Positions 13,401 to 23,657 of a stretch of 64,000 nt of DNA are shown here, one piece after another. Under the pieces are notes generated by a model. It made no database searches. It saw nothing but the letters and a program-made list of their open reading frames with translations, and was not told where the DNA came from. The stretch is from Umezawaea beigongshangensis. GTDB taxonomy: Bacteria > Actinomycetota > Actinomycetes > Mycobacteriales > Pseudonocardiaceae. How positions within the stretch are numbered: position 1 is the stretch's first letter; each line of letters begins with the position of its first letter. Position numbers and translations under genes: made by a program. The stretch spans positions 248,001 through 312,000 of the forward strand of contig NZ_JAEIOJ010000009.1 of NCBI RefSeq assembly GCF_016464305.1, written 5' to 3'.

Positions 13401-16312
13401 TCGGTGACCCGCGCTCCGGCGACCTCCCGCGGCCGCACGAGCGGGCTCTGCAGCACGACCACGGCCTGCACCAGCGGGGTGCGGGAGGGGTCGCGCTCGG
13501 GCTGGACCTCGTCCACGACCCGGTCGAACGGCACGTGCCCGTGGGCCAGCGCCTCCAGGACCGTCTCCCGGACGTCGGCGAGGAACCCGGTGAACGGCTG
13601 GTCGCCGTCGACCCGCGAGCGCAGGACCAGGGTGTTGACGAAGAAGCCGGTCAGGTCCTCCAGCTCGGTCCGGTCGCGCCCGGAGACCGCGGTGCCCACG
13701 GCCACGTCGCGCTGACCGCCGAGGCGGGCCAGCAGGACCTGCACCGCCGCGGTGAGGGTCGCGAACAGCGTCGCACCCCGCTCACCGGAGAGCGCGGTGA
13801 GCCTCCGGACCAGGTCGGCGGGCAGCGCGTGCCGGTGCACCGCGCCGGCGGTCGTGCGCCGCGCGGGCCGGGGCCGGTCGGTGGGCAGGGCCAGCGGCTC
13901 GATCCCGTCGAGGACGCGGCGCCAGTGGTCGAGGTGCGGTCGCAGCGCCGCCGCGTCCAGGGCGGGGTCCTGCCACGCTGCGTGGTCGGCGAACCCGAGG
14001 GGCAGCTCGGGCAGCGAGCGCGGGTCGGCGCCGCCGTAGAGGGTCAGCAGGTCGTCGGTCAGGATCGCCACGGACCGGCCGTCGGTGACGACGTGGTGCT
14101 GACACAGCACGAGCAGGTGCTCCTCGGGGGCGAGGCGCAGGAGCGTCGCGCGGGTCAGCGGTCCCCGTCGCAGGTCGAAGGGCACCGCGAGGTCGGCGAG
14201 CAGCACGGCGTCCAGGTCGTCGGTCGCCGTGGCGTCCACGACGCGCAGCGGCACCTCGCTCACCGGAGCGACGCGCTGAACGGGCCTGCCGTCGGCGGAG
14301 TCGAACGTGGTGCGCAGCGAGTCGTGCCGGGCGGACAGCGCGGCGAGGGCGCGGCGCAGCGCGGCGAGGTCGAACGGTCCGGAGAAGCGCAGGCCGACTG
14401 CGGTGTTGTACTCGGCGCTGTCGGGTGCGAGCTCGTGCAGGAACCACAGGCGCCGCTGCGCCGGGGACAGCGGCAGGTCGCCGCCGGTGCGCGTCCGGCC
14501 GATCGGCGCCTGCGGGACGACGGGCGGCAGGTCGGCCAGCAGCGCAGCCAGCCGCGCGGGGGTGCGGGCGTCGAACACGGCCCGGTGCGAGATCCCCGGC
14601 CCGAAGGCGGCGCGCAGCCGGGCCAGCACCTGCACGGCGAGGATCGAGTCGCCGCCCAGGGCGAAGAAGTCGTCCTCCACGCCGATCCGCTCGACGCCGA
14701 GCACGTCCGCGCAGATCCGGGTGACGACGCGTTCGGCGTCGGTCCGCGGGGCGGTGGTCTCGTGCGCGGGTCCGGCCGGCGGCTCGGGCAGCGCCCGGCG
14801 GTCGACCTTGCCGTTGGGGCTCAGCGGAAGGGCGTCCAGCACGACGACGACCGAGGGCACCAGGTAGTCCGGCAGCGACGCGGCGAGGTGCGCCGAGAGG
14901 TCGTCGGGCAGCCGTCCGTCCCCGGTGACGACGTACGCGACGAGCCGCTTCACCCCCCGCTGGTCCCCGTGCGCGACCACGACGCCGTGGGTCACGGCGT
15001 CGTGCCGGGTCAGCGCGGTCTCGATCTCGCCGGGCTCGACCCGGAAGCCCCTGATCTTCACCTGCTCGTCGGTCCGGCCGAGGAACTCCAGCTCACCGCA
15101 CGCGTTGCGGCGCACGACGTCCCCGGTGCGGTACATCCGCTCTCCGGGAGGGCCGAGGGGGTCGGCGACGAACCTCTCGGCCGTGAGACCGGGACGCCGC
15201 CAGTAACCGCGCGCCAGACCTGCCCCGGCGACGTACAGCTCGCCGGAGCGGCCGTCGGGGACGGGCGCGAGGTCCGCGTCGAGCACGTGCAGCCGCACAC
15301 CGTCCAGCGCCGTGCCGATCGGCACCGTCTCGGGCACGGCGTCGGCCGCCGGCAGGGCGTGGGTCGCGGCGAAGGTCGTGGTCTCGGTCGGCCCGTAGCC
15401 GTCGACGACCAGCAGGCCGGGGTTGGCGTCGAGCACCCGCCGCACCGCGGCGGCGGGCACCACGTCCCCGCCCGCCCACACCTCGCGGAGCCCGGCGAAG
15501 CAGTCCGGGGTCTCCTGGGCCAGGACGCGGAACAGACCGGCCGTCACCCACACCGCGGTCACCCCGTGCCGCGGGACCGCCTCGCGCAGCCACTCCGCGT
15601 CGAGGTCGGCCGACGGCGCGACGACGACCGCTCCGCCGGTGAGCAGCGGCACCCACAGCTCGTAGGTCGAGGCGTCGAAGGCCAGCAGCGAGTGCAGCAG
15701 GACGCGCTCGTGCCCGCCGCCGGCGAACCGGGAGTCCGCCGCCAGCGCCACCACGTCGCACTGCCGCACCGCGACGCCCTTGGGCGTGCCCGTCGACCCC
15801 GACGTGTGCACGACGTAGGCCAGGTTCTCCGGGTCCACCGCCACCGCGGGGTCGTCGTCGGGCTCGGCGAGCAGCGACGGGTCGCCGGTCAGCACGACGT
15901 GCCCGGCGCGCAGCGGCTCCGCCCGCTCCGCGCGGTCGGTGATCAGGACCGAGGTCCCGGCCCCGGCGAGGACCAGCGCGTTGCGTCCGGCGGGAGCGCG
16001 GTCGTCCAGCGGCACGTAGGCGCCGCCCGCCTTGATCACGGCGAGCACGGCGACGACGACGTCCGGCGAGCCCTCCAGCAGCACGGCCACCCGGTCCTCC
16101 GTCCGCACGCCCAGGCGGCGCAGGCGGTGGGCGAGCCGGTTGGCGCGGCGGTTCAGCTCGGCGGCGCTGAGCGTGGTGTCGTCGGTGATCACCGCCGGGG
16201 CTCGCGGCGCGAGCCGCACCCGCTGGGCGAACAGCTCGGCCGGGGTGGCGGGTGGCACCCGTCTGTCCCGGTTCGCCCGGTTCTCGATCAGGTCCGTGTC
16301 CTGCGTCGTCAT
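1..16312 (-). CDS. Non-ribosomal peptide synthetase, at least 4.5 modules (partial, 3' end outside window)
   Basis: Cytoplasmic assembly-line enzyme. The minus frame is open from the ATG at 16312 to the left edge (about 5437 codons) with no stop. Domain order is A-T, C-A-T-E, C-A-T-E, C-A-T-E, C-A(start). Every T domain carries the GGDSI phosphopantetheine serine motif; condensation domains show HHxxxDG (HHVVTDGRS in the first, HHVLLDGWS in the later ones); the E domains show [10 protein letters not shown]. The ATG is preceded by GGAAGG about 10 nt upstream. The first module lacks a starter C domain, so synthesis begins with a free amino acid. It follows the PBP-type serine hydrolase gene by 92 nt in the same direction, probably one transcript. 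No terminal thioesterase can be judged because the 3' end is missing. The long open frames on the plus strand here are codon-bias shadows. Confidence 0.97.
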   Translation of the reverse strand, partial: MTTQDTDLIENRANRDRRVPPATPAELFAQRVRLAPRAPAVITDDTTLSAAELNRRANRLAHRLRRLGVRTEDRVAVLLEGSPDVVVAVLAVIKAGGAYVPLDDRAPAGRNALVLAGAGTSVLITDRAERAEPLRAGHVVLTGDPSLLAEPDDDPAVAVDPENLAYVVHTSGSTGTPKGVAVRQCDVVALAADSRFAGGGHERVLLHSLLAFDASTYELWVPLLTGGAVVVAPSADLDAEWLREAVPRHGVTAVWVTAGLFRVLAQETPDCFAGLREVWAGGDVVPAAAVRRVLDANPGLLVVDGYGPTETTTFAATHALPAADAVPETVPIGTALDGVRLHVLDADLAPVPDGRSGELYVAGAGLARGYWRRPGLTAERFVADPLGPPGERMYRTGDVVRRNACGELEFLGRTDEQVKIRGFRVEPGEIETALTRHDAVTHGVVVAHGDQRGVKRLVAYVVTGDGRLPDDLSAHLAASLPDYLVPSVVVVLDALPLSPNGKVDRRALPEPPAGPAHETTAPRTDAERVVTRICADVLGVERIGVEDDFFALGGDSILAVQVLARLRAAFGPGISHRAVFDARTPARLAALLADLPPVVPQAPIGRTRTGGDLPLSPAQRRLWFLHELAPDSAEYNTAVGLRFSGPFDLAALRRALAALSARHDSLRTTFDSADGRPVQRVAPVSEVPLRVVDATATDDLDAVLLADLAVPFDLRRGPLTRATLLRLAPEEHLLVLCQHHVVTDGRSVAILTDDLLTLYGGADPRSLPELPLGFADHAAWQDPALDAAALRPHLDHWRRVLDGIEPLALPTDRPRPARRTTAGAVHRHALPADLVRRLTALSGERGATLFATLTAAVQVLLARLGGQRDVAVGTAVSGRDRTELEDLTGFFVNTLVLRSRVDGDQPFTGFLADVRETVLEALAHGHVPFDRVVDEVQPERDPSRTPLVQAVVVLQSPLVRPREVAGARVTEHDLPRPSARFDLVVEFWPGEDTLTVAVEHNTDLFDPGTIEDLARRLEVLLTGVVDDPSRPLAELPLITPAERSALLGDGARTPVVSRTVLDLFDEQADRSPGATAVSSGAERLSYAALRERADLLARHLLRLGLRREDRVGVLLDRSTDLVVAVLAVLRAGGAYVPLDVRAPAERLRRVLDGAGATVLLTDDRWRETARTVHGGPVLTVAQARDADLPLPEVDPENLAYVGYTSGSTGTPKGVAVRHADVVALALDERFAGDAHRRVLLHSPLAFDASTYELWVPLLTGGEVVVAPTGDLDVDVLRATITEHGVTALWLTAGLFRLVAQEDPRCLAGAREVWTGGDVVPAAAVRRVLLACPGLVVVDGYGPTETTTFATSFRMSSASGVPGVVPIGTPLDGVRALVLDDRLDPVPPGALGELHLAGSGLARGYWGRPGATAERFLAVPGGERAYRTGDVVRRRHDGTIEFVGRTDDQVKIRGFRVEPAEVEAALTALDAVAQAVVVVAESAGRKHLVAHVVPADGVVPDPAALRDSLRRVLPDYLVPSVVAPIAELPLSPNGKVDRRALPEPRFDRPAPRGTAPRTERERVLARIWAEVLGVDGVGVEDNFFELGGDSILSIQVSTRARRAGLEISTGDLFDHQTIAALAAAAGETARAVVRGPVSGPVPLTPVQHWFFDTHGTWRFDQTTTLVLADDVDDTALSTALAALVEHHDALRMEFTRADGRWRQDNAPAGAASSSLLRAEVSEEDGQRLLRLAVHHLVVDGVSWRVLLEDLEQAYRQAVRGEPVDLGPRTTSFREWALRLTEHAAAGGFDDELEHWRGLTGDVELPVDGDGPNTVGAERSVTASLSGAETTALLRDVPAAYRTGVNDVLLAALGRVLGEWCGRGRVVVDLEGHGRENLFDGVDLSRTVGWFTSIFPVSLDVPRDWGAALKSVKEQVRAVPRRGIGYGALRYLTGTAPEIAPRISFNHLGRFTSPDGELCTGVRRELSLEADPAEQRPHLLDVVSRVDDGVLAFTWYFAEGVHEESTVAALARDVLTALREIVAHCAEPGAGGRTPSDFPLAGLDQTAVDRLVGDGRAVEDLYPLTPVQAGMVFHDLARGAHRLYVEQMTFVLHGVRDPRLLAEAWQRVVDRTPVLRSRIVWEGVPEPLQLVERDVTVPVEHRDWTRLSAAEAQERLDRLFAEDAARELDLTRAPLLRLVLLRLSESDVRVLWTFHHVLLDGWSVFHVLSDVFAQHAALAGEREADLPARRPFRDHLARLARLDDRLAEEHWRTELAGMTTPTPLPYDRVPARGHTTSSSDRVAVELDEGATARLHEFAQRNRLTLNTVVQGAWASLLARYSGEPEVCFGATTSGRPPELPGVDDVIGIFINTLPVRVRVDDDLGVAAWLREVQRTQVESRRFGHVALTRLHDWSDLPPGSALFDSIVVFENYPVGDDVAAAHGLRLSDLRASERTNYALSVVVYPGERLSLVLGHDPALFDAATARRTAAQLATLLRAVADAPDLPISRVPLLTGDEARRVLVEWNATGADLPATSVPALFEAGVRATPDAVAVVADGTSVTYAELDAAANRLAHRLLRLGVRPEDRVAVLVERSADLVVAELAVLKAGGAYLPLDLRAPADRMRLLLTGADVAVVVADDAWLATARNVHTGHVVRVGDAADEPDTPPGVATHPDQIAYVMHTSGSTGAPKGVCVRHRDVVALAHDRRFRGGAHERVLLHSPQAFDASTYETWVPLLNGGRAVIAPPRELDVAALRRVIAENGVTAAFLTTGLFRLVSQEAPECFAGMREVWTGGDAVPAAALRAVLQACPGTAVADVYGPTETTTFATVRLMSAADEVPDVVPIGTPLDNTRTYVLDAGGAPVPPGVPGELHVAGEGVARGYLGQPGLTAERFVADPFGRPGDRMYRTGDVVRWTDDGQLEFVGRVDEQVKVRGFRIELSEVEAALGAHPDLAQAAVLAREDRPGVKRLVAYVVPRSREVAPAELREFLDRTLPDYMVPAAFVTLDRLPLNANGKLDRHALPAPDPATPAGAGHVAPGTEREAALAAIWSEVLGVQRVGAQDDFFELGGDSILSIQVVSRARQIGLDLLPGDLFTHPTVASLAAAATTTTEAVSRGPVHGEVPLTPIQRWFFATQTADPQHVDQVVRVPLPRPVDERAVRRALAALLEHHDALRMRFEHVDGHWRQDNAPVTATDVLGASDVDLARGPLLRATLSGGELRLAAHHLVVDGVSWRVLLEDFARAHEQAARGEDVDLGPRTTSFQEWATRLTEHAAAGGFDDELVHWNAVTGNAEIPVDGTGPNTAASTRSVTVRLGREETAALLRDVPAVYRTQVNDVLLTALGRVLRDWTGHDRVLLDLEGHGREDLFGGVDLSRTVGWFTSVFPVSLEVPDDWGTALRAVKEQLRAVPRRGVGYGALRYLTGTAPEIAPRISFNHLGRFGSGSGGLESDDGPESVRAHLLDVVSRVERDELELTWYFAEGVHDEATIATLAHRVLAALREIVAHCAEPGAGGRTPSDFPLVALDQATVDELVGDGRDVEDVYPLTPLQAGMVFHGLSRSEDRVYFQQVVFDLDGVADPDVLAAAWQHVVDRTPVLRSSVVWEGVPEPVQVVRRHVTVPITRHDWRGLGEQERDRAWRDVLDRDRAAGLDPAETPLTRLVLARTSDTGVRVLWTFHHVLLDGWSVFQVLADVFTRHAGHDLPDRRPFRDHVEWLARQDETLAEEHWRRVLGDLSAPARLPVDRPAAEEHTTRSSRWLTVELDETDSARLRDAAQRNGLTVNTVLQGAWALLLSRWSGERETCFGTTVSGRPVELPGADDVVGIFINTLPVRVAVDGTRRVAEWLRELQAGQVESRRFGHLPLTRLQAWSGVPAGTGLFDSLVVFENYPINDEAASEHGLRLRGLDAVETTNYPLSVVASPGQRLSIDVGHDPDLFDPGTAERIARQLTTVLRGIAADPDQRLDDVDLLTDAERHLVLDEWNDTAHPLPDGTVPALFERQARRTPDAVALVRGEDRLSYAELDERANRLAHRLAGLGVGAEDLVGVLVERSIDLVVAELAVLKAGGAYVPLDSRAPRARLERLLAEARPAVLVADDTWEALGRSLHGRCVLAGDGAEPAGPLPVPHPDDLAYVMHTSGSTGAPKGVCVRHRDVVALAHDRRFRGGAHERVLLHSPQAFDASTYETWVPLLNGGRVVIAPPGELDVQTLADVIAENGVTAAFLTAGLFRLVSQEAPECFAGMREVWTGGDAVPAAALRAVLQACPGTTVADVYGPTETTTFATVRLMSAADEVPDVVPIGTPLDNTRTYVLDRGLRPVPPGVPGELHVAGEGVARGYLGSPGLTAERFVADPFRPGERMYRTGDVARWNARGELEFVGRVDEQVKVRGFRIEPSEIEAVLATRPDVAQAAVLAREDQPGVKRLVAYLVAEPPGRPTSAELREFVGRSLPDYMVPAAFVTLDALPLTVNGKVDRTALPAPDLDAPITERVALGTDAERTLAEIWAEVLGVAEVGATDDFFELGGDSILSIQVVSRARRRGLNLLPRDLFRHPTLTALAANATGPAQAPAEQGPVTGAVPLTPIQHWFFAHHAVPGRFDQSVRVELAADVDEAALRAALATVLDHHDALRLRFARTGDGWSQHVAAAEPADVLDVRTGPVAEHPEFDLEHGPLLSAVLLRRDGENPELVLTAHHLVVDGVSWRILLEDLDAAYRGAELGPKTTSFRSWALRLTEHAAAGGFDDELPHWEALPRAVAPPVDRGGVNTIASTRSVSVRLGRATTRALVQDVPEVYRTQINDVLLTALGRVLRTGSGPVLVELEGHGREDLFDDVDLSRTVGWFTSAFPVALDVPDDWGAALKAVKEQLRAVPRRGIGHGALRHLTGAVPEVSPRVGFNYLGRFDWHFAGDGLLRAVRGGLAADVDPSEVRTHELDVVGRIEDDDLELTWFYSEDLHDERTVAALAGDVVEALREVVEHCARPDAGGRTPSDFPLARLDQAAVDRLATRSVEDVYPLTPMQSGMVFHGLSQSGRGLYFEQATFVLDGVADPAALAAAWQRVLDRTPVLRSSFVWDGVPEPVQVVHRDVVLPVRHLDWTGLPPQRRARELERLLADDRATGLDPGRAPLMRVALARLSDTEVQVLWTFHHVLLDGWSVFQVLADLFGAHAGHPLPVRRPFRDYLQWLAGRDRAEALRFWRDTLDGLEGPTPLPLDRAPAGTHTSCSAEWLPCALDEAASDRFAAFVKRHGLTANVVVQGAWALLLAGHSGRRDVVFGATVSGRPAELPDVDEMIGIFINTLPVRVRIDRAAPVARWLGDLQAAQAEARAFDFVPLAELQTGGESLFDSLVVFENYPVDDEAAAEHGLRVRDLSALETTNFPLTVVASPGRTLSVEIGYDPELFDVSTVERLSARLLSLLTALVADGDRPLSALPALPADEERLVLREWNDTGDEPPSRSLPELFAE
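1430..5785 (-). other. NRPS module 4 (C3-A4-T4-E3)
   Basis: C3 has [13 protein letters not shown] near 5740 and HHVLLDGWS near 5340. The A4 pocket is D-A-Y-F-W-G-V-T-F, identical to A3. T4 GGDSILSIQ lies near 2800. E3 spans about 2680-1440 with LTPIQHWFF and [10 protein letters not shown]. The residue should be the same D-configured aliphatic amino acid as in module 3. Confidence 0.85.
5790..10185 (-). other. NRPS module 3 (C2-A3-T3-E2)
   Basis: C2 begins with the [13 protein letters not shown] signature and has HHVLLDGWS, the class usually found downstream of E domains (DCL). The A3 pocket reads D-A-Y-F-W-G-V-T-F; I expect a branched aliphatic residue (Val/Ile) but the exact substrate is uncertain. 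T3 GGDSILSIQ lies near 7160. E2 follows (LTPIQRWFF near 7000, [10 protein letters not shown] near 6690). The A3 core is almost identical to A4. Confidence 0.85.
10190..14515 (-). other. NRPS module 2 (C1-A2-T2-E1)
   Basis: C1 (about 14,500-13,170) has the core [11 protein letters not shown] and HHVVTDG, as expected for an LCL-type condensation domain following an L-residue. A2 (about 13,150-11,690) reads D-A-Y-W-W-G-G-T-F in the pocket, the same as A1 (valine-like). T2 carries GGDSILSIQ near 11,550. E1 (about 11,410-10,200) has LTPVQHWFF and [10 protein letters not shown], so the residue is converted to D. Confidence 0.85.
14560..16312 (-). other. NRPS module 1 (A1-T1), loading module
   Basis: An adenylation domain begins almost at the N-terminus (about residues 20-500) with the A3 loop [11 protein letters not shown] and the A5 motif YGPTETT; the carrier motif GGDSILAVQ lies near residue 555. 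Aligning to GrsA pocket positions 235-331 gives D-A-Y-W-W-G-G-T-F plus the A10 lysine, a code I associate with valine. There is no C or formyl/acyl starter domain and no E domain, so residue 1 should be an L-amino acid with a free amine, which suits head-to-tail cyclisation. Confidence 0.85.
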
Positions 16313-16404
16313 CGTCTCAGAACCTTCCGGGCGCGGCGGAGGTCCAGCCGCTGGCCCGCAGCGGTTGGACGGACAGGGGGTGGGGTGCGGTGGTGCGCGT
16401 CCGG

Positions 16405-17781
<1,377 letters not shown>

Positions 17782-17881
17782 AGAAAACGCCCCTCACCAC
17801 TGCGAAGATGACCATCGGGAACACCGCGAGGATCGCGGCAGAAAGCATGAGCCGGTGGGCCGAATTCTCCCCAGTCACCGG

Positions 17882-19024
17882 CTTCCCACACGTTCTCGTG
17901 TCAAAACCGCCACTCGTACCGCCGAAAGGACGATTTGGCGAGAAGTGAAATGGGGGCTCTTCTTTCGCGGCGACTCATGTTTGAACCGGAACCCCGCGGG
18001 GAAGGGGCGACGAATGCTCTGGTCAACCAGCGGGACCACGGACCTCCGCCCACTTCTGTGATCCATCTTCCCACCAGGTGAACAGAACCGCCGCCTCCCG
18101 GCGCGAGGCCCTCACCCGGTCCAGAACGTTCCGGAGGTCGTCCGGCGGACACATCGGCGGCCGATGCCCGGTCTGGACAAAAACGACCAGCACAAAGAAC
18201 GGGCAGATCGATGAACGACGAAATTCCACCCGTTGTGGACTGATGTGCGACCGGCCTCGTTCTCGCGCAGTGGACCACACCTCCTGCCCGTGTCGCGCGA
18301 CTCGTCGGACCGTTCTCACCGATCCTCCGCCCGTCGCGGGCCGTCACACAATTATGAACGATCCGTTCACCGCGACGACAACCACGCGGCCCGGCTGCGC
18401 GACTCTTTCCCGGCGCTCCGCCGGACTTCGAACAGCGCCGCGCCCGACACCCCCTCGTCAGAACATCTGGTGTTCATTCTCCGGACCACCGCCGAGAACC
18501 TCCCGGTTTCGGTGCTCGGTACGGACGCAGTCGCGTTCGACGCGTTCGGCGAGCCCCGGCCGACGAACGCCGACCCCGAGAAGCGGCCGTTCGCCGATCG
18601 GACTGGTCGACACGGACGAGTTTGCCGCGCGCGTCCGCGACCGAGGGAGAGCGGGGACGCCACGGGGTGGGCACGCCGGCGACGCGACCGCCGACACCAC
18701 CGGGCACGGCGCGTTCGGCCGCCGGTGATCGGCGCGTACGACCGAACGCGCTGGGGCGTTCGCGGTTCGCGCGCTGCCGCGCGGGTCCGATCGGGTGGCA
18801 CGCAGCACCGGGCCCGCGCCGTGCGGCTCGCCCCCGCGAGCGAGGAGGAGTTCGCGCAGCCCTTGCGCGTCGCCGTGCCCGACCACGCCGGGGTGACGCG
18901 GTGGGTGGTGCGGCGTCGGGAAGCGGACGCCGCACCACCCACCACGAGTGTGCCCGAGGGGTAGGACAATTCCGCGTCCCCGCGCGGCCGACGCCGTCCC
19001 ACCGGCCTGTTCTAGGCTCGGCGC
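17882..19024. other. Gene-poor interval upstream of the NRPS transcription unit
   Basis: No confident gene. The first 300 bases are less GC-rich than the surroundings and should hold the promoter of the PBP-type gene. Two stretches have coding-like third-position GC but no recognisable product: minus 18,023-18,150 (41 residues ending WWEDGSQKWAEVRGPAG) and plus about 18,400-18,680, where protein-like sequence appears to jump frames near 18,605. Both could be decayed genes. Confidence 0.4.
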
Positions 19025-19486
19025 ATGCCCAGAACAGCCACCGCAGACGTCGTCGACCGCGAGGCACTGCTGGAGTTCCTGCGTCCGCGCCATCGCGCTC
19101 TGCTCATCACCCACCGCGCCGACGGCCGTCCCCAGGTCTCGCCCGTGTCCTGCGGCGTCGACGCGGAGGGCCGCATCGTCGTGTCCACCTACCCGCAGCG
19201 CGCGAAGGTCCGCAACCTGCGGCGCGACGACCGGGTCAGCGCGTGCGTGCTGTCCGACGACTGGGACGGCCCCTACGTGCAGGTCGACGGCCGCGCCGAG
19301 GTGCTCGACCTGCCCGAGTCCGTCGAGCCGCTGGTGGAGTACTTCCGCGCTATCGCCGGTGAGCACCCCGACTGGGACGAGTACCGGGAGGCGATGCGGC
19401 GTCAGGGCAAGAGCCTGATCCGCGTCACCGTCGAGCGGTGGGGACCGATCGCCACCGGCGGCTTCCCGCCGGAGCTGGAGTCCTGA
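19025..19486 (+). CDS. PPOX-class (pyridoxamine 5'-phosphate oxidase-like) F420/FMN-binding protein
   Basis: 153 residues, ATG start. A split-barrel flavin-binding fold is suggested by the N-terminal LITHRADGRPQVSPVSCGVD strand pair, the RAKVRNLRRDDRVSACVLS segment and the C-terminal RVTVERWGP strand, all in the order seen in actinobacterial Rv1155-like F420-dependent proteins of about 130-150 residues. It likely uses F420 or FMN to reduce an unknown substrate in the cytoplasm. It is convergent with the VOC gene, with only 4 nt between their stops, and there is no operon partner to suggest a substrate. Confidence 0.85.
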   Translation: MPRTATADVVDREALLEFLRPRHRALLITHRADGRPQVSPVSCGVDAEGRIVVSTYPQRAKVRNLRRDDRVSACVLSDDWDGPYVQVDGRAEVLDLPESVEPLVEYFRAIAGEHPDWDEYREAMRRQGKSLIRVTVERWGPIATGGFPPELES

Positions 19487-19490
19487 GGGG

Positions 19491-20192
19491 TCAGGAGGGG
19501 GCGACCACGTCCGGCGGGAACCAGGAGCCGCCCCAGCCGCGCGGCTCCTGCAGCAGGGTGAACACCCCGCCCGCCGGGTCGGCCAGCACGGCGACGACTC
19601 CGGTGGGCACCTCCGTCGGCGGCACCAGCACGGTGCCGCCGGACGCGGTCGCCGCCTTCGCCGTGATCCGCACGTCGACCACCGCGAAGCAGCACGTCCA
19701 GCCCGCCGGCACCGCCGTCGTGCGCAGCCGGCCCGCGACCGCGCGCGTCGACTGCGCGCACCGCGCGTCGAAGAGCGTGAAGCCCTGCTCGGCCGCGCGG
19801 GGCCGCCAGCCCAGCTCGGCGGCCCAGAACGCGTCGGTGTCCCCGCCGGGGGCGGTCATCAGCTCCGTCCAGCACGGTTCCCCCGCACGCGGCTGCGGCG
19901 CCCACGGTCCGTGCAGCACCCGGCCCCGCGACACCCCGGCCGCGACACCCGCCGGGTCCACGAGGTCCCGCTCCCGCTCGCCCGCGAACACCATCCGCCA
20001 CCCCGCAGCGCCGCCGCGGGGCACGGGTCTCACCCGGACCGCGAGCCGGTCGCCCACCCAGCCACCGGTGGTGCCGTCCGGATCGGGCAGCACCACCCAG
20101 CCCAGCAGTTCGGCGTAGAACTCGGCGACGGCTTCCGGCGCGGGCGTGCACAGCTCGACACGACGCAGACCACGGACAGGACTGTCGGACAC
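19491..20192 (-). CDS. VOC (glyoxalase/bleomycin-resistance fold) family protein, two-domain
   Basis: Starting at the GTG at 20192 (GATGGGA about 9 nt upstream) gives 233 residues, matching two tandem VOC half-domains of about 115 residues. The first begins RGLRRVELCTPAPEAVAEFYAELLGW, the second WTELMTAPGGDTDAFWAAELGW; each is the beta-alpha pattern of the fold. The in-frame start at 20246 would add 18 residues of non-conserved sequence. The function cannot be fixed: family members range from metal-dependent lyases to drug-binding proteins, and metal ligands are not obvious here. Confidence 0.8.
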   Translation of the reverse strand: MSDSPVRGLRRVELCTPAPEAVAEFYAELLGWVVLPDPDGTTGGWVGDRLAVRVRPVPRGGAAGWRMVFAGERERDLVDPAGVAAGVSRGRVLHGPWAPQPRAGEPCWTELMTAPGGDTDAFWAAELGWRPRAAEQGFTLFDARCAQSTRAVAGRLRTTAVPAGWTCCFAVVDVRITAKAATASGGTVLVPPTEVPTGVVAVLADPAGGVFTLLQEPRGWGGSWFPPDVVAPS

Positions 20193-20262
20193 GGGGCGGA
20201 TCCCATCGACGAGGAGGTGCTGGCGGTGATCAGGAGTGCGCACCATCCTTCGGGGTGGGCCG

Positions 20263-22290
20263 CTAACCGGACAATGCGCCGTTCGGCCGCACCCCCTGGG
20301 CCGGCAGGACCTCCTCCAGCGGACGCGGCGTCCCGAGGTGGAAGCCCTGGCCCACCCGGACTCCCAGCCCGGTGAGCGCGCCGACCTGGTCGGGTCGCTC
20401 GACCCACTCGGCCACGGCCGACAGGCCCAGGCCCCTGGCGATCTCCACGATGCCCGCCACCAGCACGGCGTCCGTGCGGCTGGTGTCGATCGCCTTGACG
20501 AACTCGCCGTCGATCTTGATGCCGGTGATCGGCAGGTGCTTGAGGTGGACGAAGGAGCCGAACCCCGACCCGAAGTCGTCCAGCACGATGCGGCAGCCGA
20601 AGCCGCGCAGCTGCTGCGCCAGCGCCCGCGCCGCGTCCAGGTTTCCCACCGCGGCCGTCTCGGTGATCTCCAGGCCCAGCCGTCCGGGGGCCACGCCCGC
20701 GCTGGCCAGCCGGTCGAGCACGAAGCCGCCGAAGTCGGCGTCGTCCAGCGTCCGGCCGGAGATGTTGACGTTGAACCGCAGTTCCGGGTCGGGGTGCGCG
20801 ACCAGCGTGTCGATCGCCCTGGTCAGCACCCAGCGGTCGATCTCCAGCACGAGGTTGCCGCGCTCGGCGACCGGGAGGAAGTCCGCCGGTCCCAGACGGG
20901 GTTCCTGACCGTCCTCCAGGCGCAGCAGCAGCTCGTGGCCCAGGACGACTCCCGTGCCGAGCCGCACCATCGGCATGGCGTGCAGCGCCAGACCGCCGGA
21001 CTCCAGCGCCGTGCGCACCCGGTCGAGCACCGAGACCCGCTTCGCGGTGTCCGCGTAGTGCCCCGGCTCGTAGACGGTGACCCGGTTGCGACCGGCGCCC
21101 TTCGACGCGTACAGGGCGAGGTCGGCGTTGGCCAGGACCAGCTCCCACGTGTCGCCCGGCCCGTACTCCGCCATGCCGGTGCTCACCGTGATGTGCGCCG
21201 CCACGCCCGCCGACACCAGCGGCAACGCCGCCACCGCGTCGCGCAGCCCGTCGGCGACGAGTTCCGCCTCGGCGCGCTCGCAGCCCGGCAGGACCACCGC
21301 GAACTCGTCGCCGCCGAGGCGGCCGATGAGCTGTCCCGGTCGCAGCCGCGACGCGAGCGCCGAGGCCAGGGTCCGCATGACCCGGTCGCCCACGGCGTGC
21401 CCGCGCAGGTCGTTGACGTCCTTGAAGTTGTCCAGGTCCAGCAGCAGCAGCGCGCCGTCGCCTCCGGTCGCCAGCGCGCGCTCCAGCTCCCTGGTCAGGA
21501 CTCGCCGGTTCGGCAGGCCCGTGAGCGGGTCCAGCTCGGCCATCCGCAGCAGTTCCTCGTGCACCCGGTGCGCCCGCGTCACGTCGTGAGCGGTCCCCAG
21601 CGCACGCACGGGCGTGCCGGAGGAGTCGCAGATGATCTCGCCGAAGCACTCGAAGATCCGCTCGCCGCGCGGTTCGGGCAGCAGCATCCGGTGGGTGTAG
21701 GAGAACTTCGCGCCCGCCTCCAGCGCCTCGGCCAGGGTGCTGCGGATCATCGGGAGGTCGTCGGGGTGCACGAACCCCGAGTAGTTCTCCATGGTCAGCT
21801 CCACGTCGGACGTGAAGCCGAACATCTCCAGCAGCGCGTCGGACCACACGATGCGGTCCTCGCCGATGTGCCACTCCCAGGTGCCCATCCGGCCGAGCAC
21901 CTGCGCGCGCCGCAGCGCGTCGGCCTCCTGCGTGACGTCGAGCTCCCGGTCGCGCCAGGAGGTCACGTCCACGACCTCGTAGAGCAGGTCACCGCCGGAC
22001 AGCTCGCAGCAGGTGATCTCCAGCCACCGGTGCCCGCGCGGCGTCGACGAGGACGCCAGCAGCGGGAGCCCGGCGTGCGCGTGCTCGCCCGGCGGACGCT
22101 CCGGGACGCCCGGCAGCAGTGCGGGCAGCGACCTGCCGACGGCCTGCGCCACCGGCACGCCCAGAACGGCCGCCAGCGCGGGGTTCACCCAGCGCAGCAC
22201 ACCGCGGGCGTCCGACACCGCGAACCCCACGTCGGACCGCTCCAGCACCTCGCGGTGCACGGACCGCACACCGTCCTCCACCGCGGTCAT
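20263..22290 (-). CDS. PAS-PAS-GGDEF-EAL cyclic-di-GMP signalling protein
   Basis: 675 residues from an ATG at 22290 preceded by GGGAGGG. Two PAS domains occupy about residues 12-245 (the second has the WEWHIGEDRIVWSDALLEMFGF core), then GGDEF (about 250-420, intact RLGGDEF motif) and EAL (about 425-660). The EAL signature reads ELL (GHELLLRLED), but downstream catalytic landmarks are present: NVNIS, EITE, DDFGSG, IKIDGEF and GQG. Both diguanylate cyclase and phosphodiesterase activities are therefore possible, with PAS input controlling the balance. No transmembrane segment is evident, so it is probably a soluble sensor. c-di-GMP proteins of this layout control development and secondary metabolism in actinomycetes; a link to the nearby NRPS is only a guess. 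Confidence 0.92.
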   Translation of the reverse strand: MTAVEDGVRSVHREVLERSDVGFAVSDARGVLRWVNPALAAVLGVPVAQAVGRSLPALLPGVPERPPGEHAHAGLPLLASSSTPRGHRWLEITCCELSGGDLLYEVVDVTSWRDRELDVTQEADALRRAQVLGRMGTWEWHIGEDRIVWSDALLEMFGFTSDVELTMENYSGFVHPDDLPMIRSTLAEALEAGAKFSYTHRMLLPEPRGERIFECFGEIICDSSGTPVRALGTAHDVTRAHRVHEELLRMAELDPLTGLPNRRVLTRELERALATGGDGALLLLDLDNFKDVNDLRGHAVGDRVMRTLASALASRLRPGQLIGRLGGDEFAVVLPGCERAEAELVADGLRDAVAALPLVSAGVAAHITVSTGMAEYGPGDTWELVLANADLALYASKGAGRNRVTVYEPGHYADTAKRVSVLDRVRTALESGGLALHAMPMVRLGTGVVLGHELLLRLEDGQEPRLGPADFLPVAERGNLVLEIDRWVLTRAIDTLVAHPDPELRFNVNISGRTLDDADFGGFVLDRLASAGVAPGRLGLEITETAAVGNLDAARALAQQLRGFGCRIVLDDFGSGFGSFVHLKHLPITGIKIDGEFVKAIDTSRTDAVLVAGIVEIARGLGLSAVAEWVERPDQVGALTGLGVRVGQGFHLGTPRPLEEVLPAQGVRPNGALSG

Positions 22291-22372
22291 CACGCCCTCC
22301 CGACGAACTCGCGCGCCATGATGGTGGACGCGCGGACCGCGGGCAAGCCGTCCCGGTCCGGCGGCCGCGGCG

Positions 22373-22738
22373 CTACCGCAGCCGCTCCACGCCGTGCGCC
22401 GACTCCGCGACCCGCAGCGCCAGCGCGCGCAGTTCCTCCCCACCGGCCCCGTCGCCCACCGCCGTCACGACGTCCTCGGCGGCACAGCGCAGCTGGAACA
22501 ACCGGTCCTGGAGGTCGGCCAGTTCGCCGCTGGAGAGCACGACCGCGTCCTCGGGGAGCCCGCCGCGCTGCACGGCGGCGCGGCGCTCGTAGGCGCGCTG
22601 CCGGCACGACTGCCCGCAGTAGCGCCGCGGCCTCCCGATCCGCCCGGACTCCGGCAGCCTGCGCCCGCACCACGCGCAGTGGCGCACCTGCTCCCGCGTC
22701 CCCGCGGACACGCCCTCCCAGTGGGACACCAGCTCCAT
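22373..22738 (-). CDS. Small CxxC zinc-ribbon-like protein of unknown function
   Basis: 121 residues, ATG at 22738. Residues about 21-48 contain HCAWCGRRLPESGRIGRPRRY and CGQSCRQRAYE: a CxxC followed about 20 residues later by CxxxC, as in treble-clef/zinc-ribbon domains. The rest is a helical, heptad-like segment (LADLQDRLFQLRCAAEDVV). This arrangement is common in short actinobacterial hypothetical proteins. The role is unknown; nucleic-acid binding or protein interaction is possible. It lies 82 nt upstream of the GGDEF-EAL gene in the same direction and is divergent from the GDPD gene. Confidence 0.75.
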   Translation of the reverse strand: MELVSHWEGVSAGTREQVRHCAWCGRRLPESGRIGRPRRYCGQSCRQRAYERRAAVQRGGLPEDAVVLSSGELADLQDRLFQLRCAAEDVVTAVGDGAGGEELRALALRVAESAHGVERLR

Positions 22739-22804
22739 GACGCGGACGCTATCCCGCCACCCACCGGCCACCACAGCGCCACGCCGCCGAGGCACACTCC
22801 ACTG

Positions 22805-23614
22805 GTGACCGACGAGAGGCACTACCTCGCTGGCCCCCACCCCAGGGCCTTCGCCCACCGCGGCTGGCACCTCGGCGACCTGAGCGGCATGGAGAACTCG
22901 CTGAGCTCCTTCCGCCGCGCCGTGGCCGAGGGGTTCAGCTACGTCGAGACCGACGTGCACGTCACCTCCGACGGCGTGGTCGTCGTCCACCACGACCGCT
23001 CGCTCGACCGCACGACCGACGGGCGCGGACCGGTCGCCGAGCAGCCCTGGTCGGTCGTGCGGCACGCCCGCGTCGGGGGACGCGAGCCGGTCGCCCGCCT
23101 GGAGGACGTGCTGGAGGAGCTGCCGGACGTGCTGCTCAACGTCGACGTCAAGGCCGACGCCGCCGTCACACCGGTCCTCGACGTCCTGCGCCGCACCCGC
23201 GCCACCGCCCGCGTGTGCCTGGCGTCGTTCTCCGAGACGCGTCTGACCCGGTTGCGCCGACAGGGACCGCCGGACCTGCTCACGTCGATGGGCCCGCGCT
23301 CGGCGGGCGCGCTGTGGGCGGCTCGCCGGGTCCCCGTCCCCGCGCTGGCGGTGCGGGGACGCATCGCCCAGGTGCCGAGCCGCCGGGGACGGCTCACGGT
23401 GGTCGACCGCCTGTTCGTCCGGGCGGCGCACCGGCGCGGGCGCGAGGTGCACGTGTGGACCGTGGACGACGAGCAGCACATGCGGGCTCTGCTCGACCTG
23501 GGTGTGGACGGACTGGTCACCGACCGCCCGGACCGGCTGCGCGAGGTCCTGCGCGACCGCCGGGCGTGGACCGCCGGGCGACGGGCGGACGACGAGGAGG
23601 CAACAGCTCGGTGA
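22805..23614 (+). CDS. Glycerophosphodiester phosphodiesterase (GDPD family)
   Basis: 269 residues from a GTG at 22805. Hydrolyses glycerophosphodiesters to glycerol-3-phosphate and an alcohol. Catalytic landmarks are visible: AHRG near the N-terminus, PENS-like MENSLSSFRRAVAEG, ETDVHVTSDGVVVVHHD (metal and catalytic His), VDVK, and the C-terminal VHVWTVDD and GVDGLVTDRPDRL. The length is normal for cytoplasmic UgpQ-type enzymes and there is no signal peptide. The MFS gene starts 43 nt downstream. Confidence 0.92.
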   Translation: MTDERHYLAGPHPRAFAHRGWHLGDLSGMENSLSSFRRAVAEGFSYVETDVHVTSDGVVVVHHDRSLDRTTDGRGPVAEQPWSVVRHARVGGREPVARLEDVLEELPDVLLNVDVKADAAVTPVLDVLRRTRATARVCLASFSETRLTRLRRQGPPDLLTSMGPRSAGALWAARRVPVPALAVRGRIAQVPSRRGRLTVVDRLFVRAAHRRGREVHVWTVDDEQHMRALLDLGVDGLVTDRPDRLREVLRDRRAWTAGRRADDEEATAR

Positions 23615-23657
23615 TCTCGCCGCGGACGGCCCGGCGCGCCCAGTACAGTCCGCCGTC

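Noticed and set aside
18233-18964. 243-codon plus-strand frame in the gap
   Set aside because: No ribosome site, no domain, and codon bias holds only in part; treated as possible decay rather than a gene.
20236-22740. 834-codon plus-strand frame opposite the GGDEF-EAL gene
   Set aside because: Shadow of the minus-strand gene with intact GGDEF and EAL motifs.
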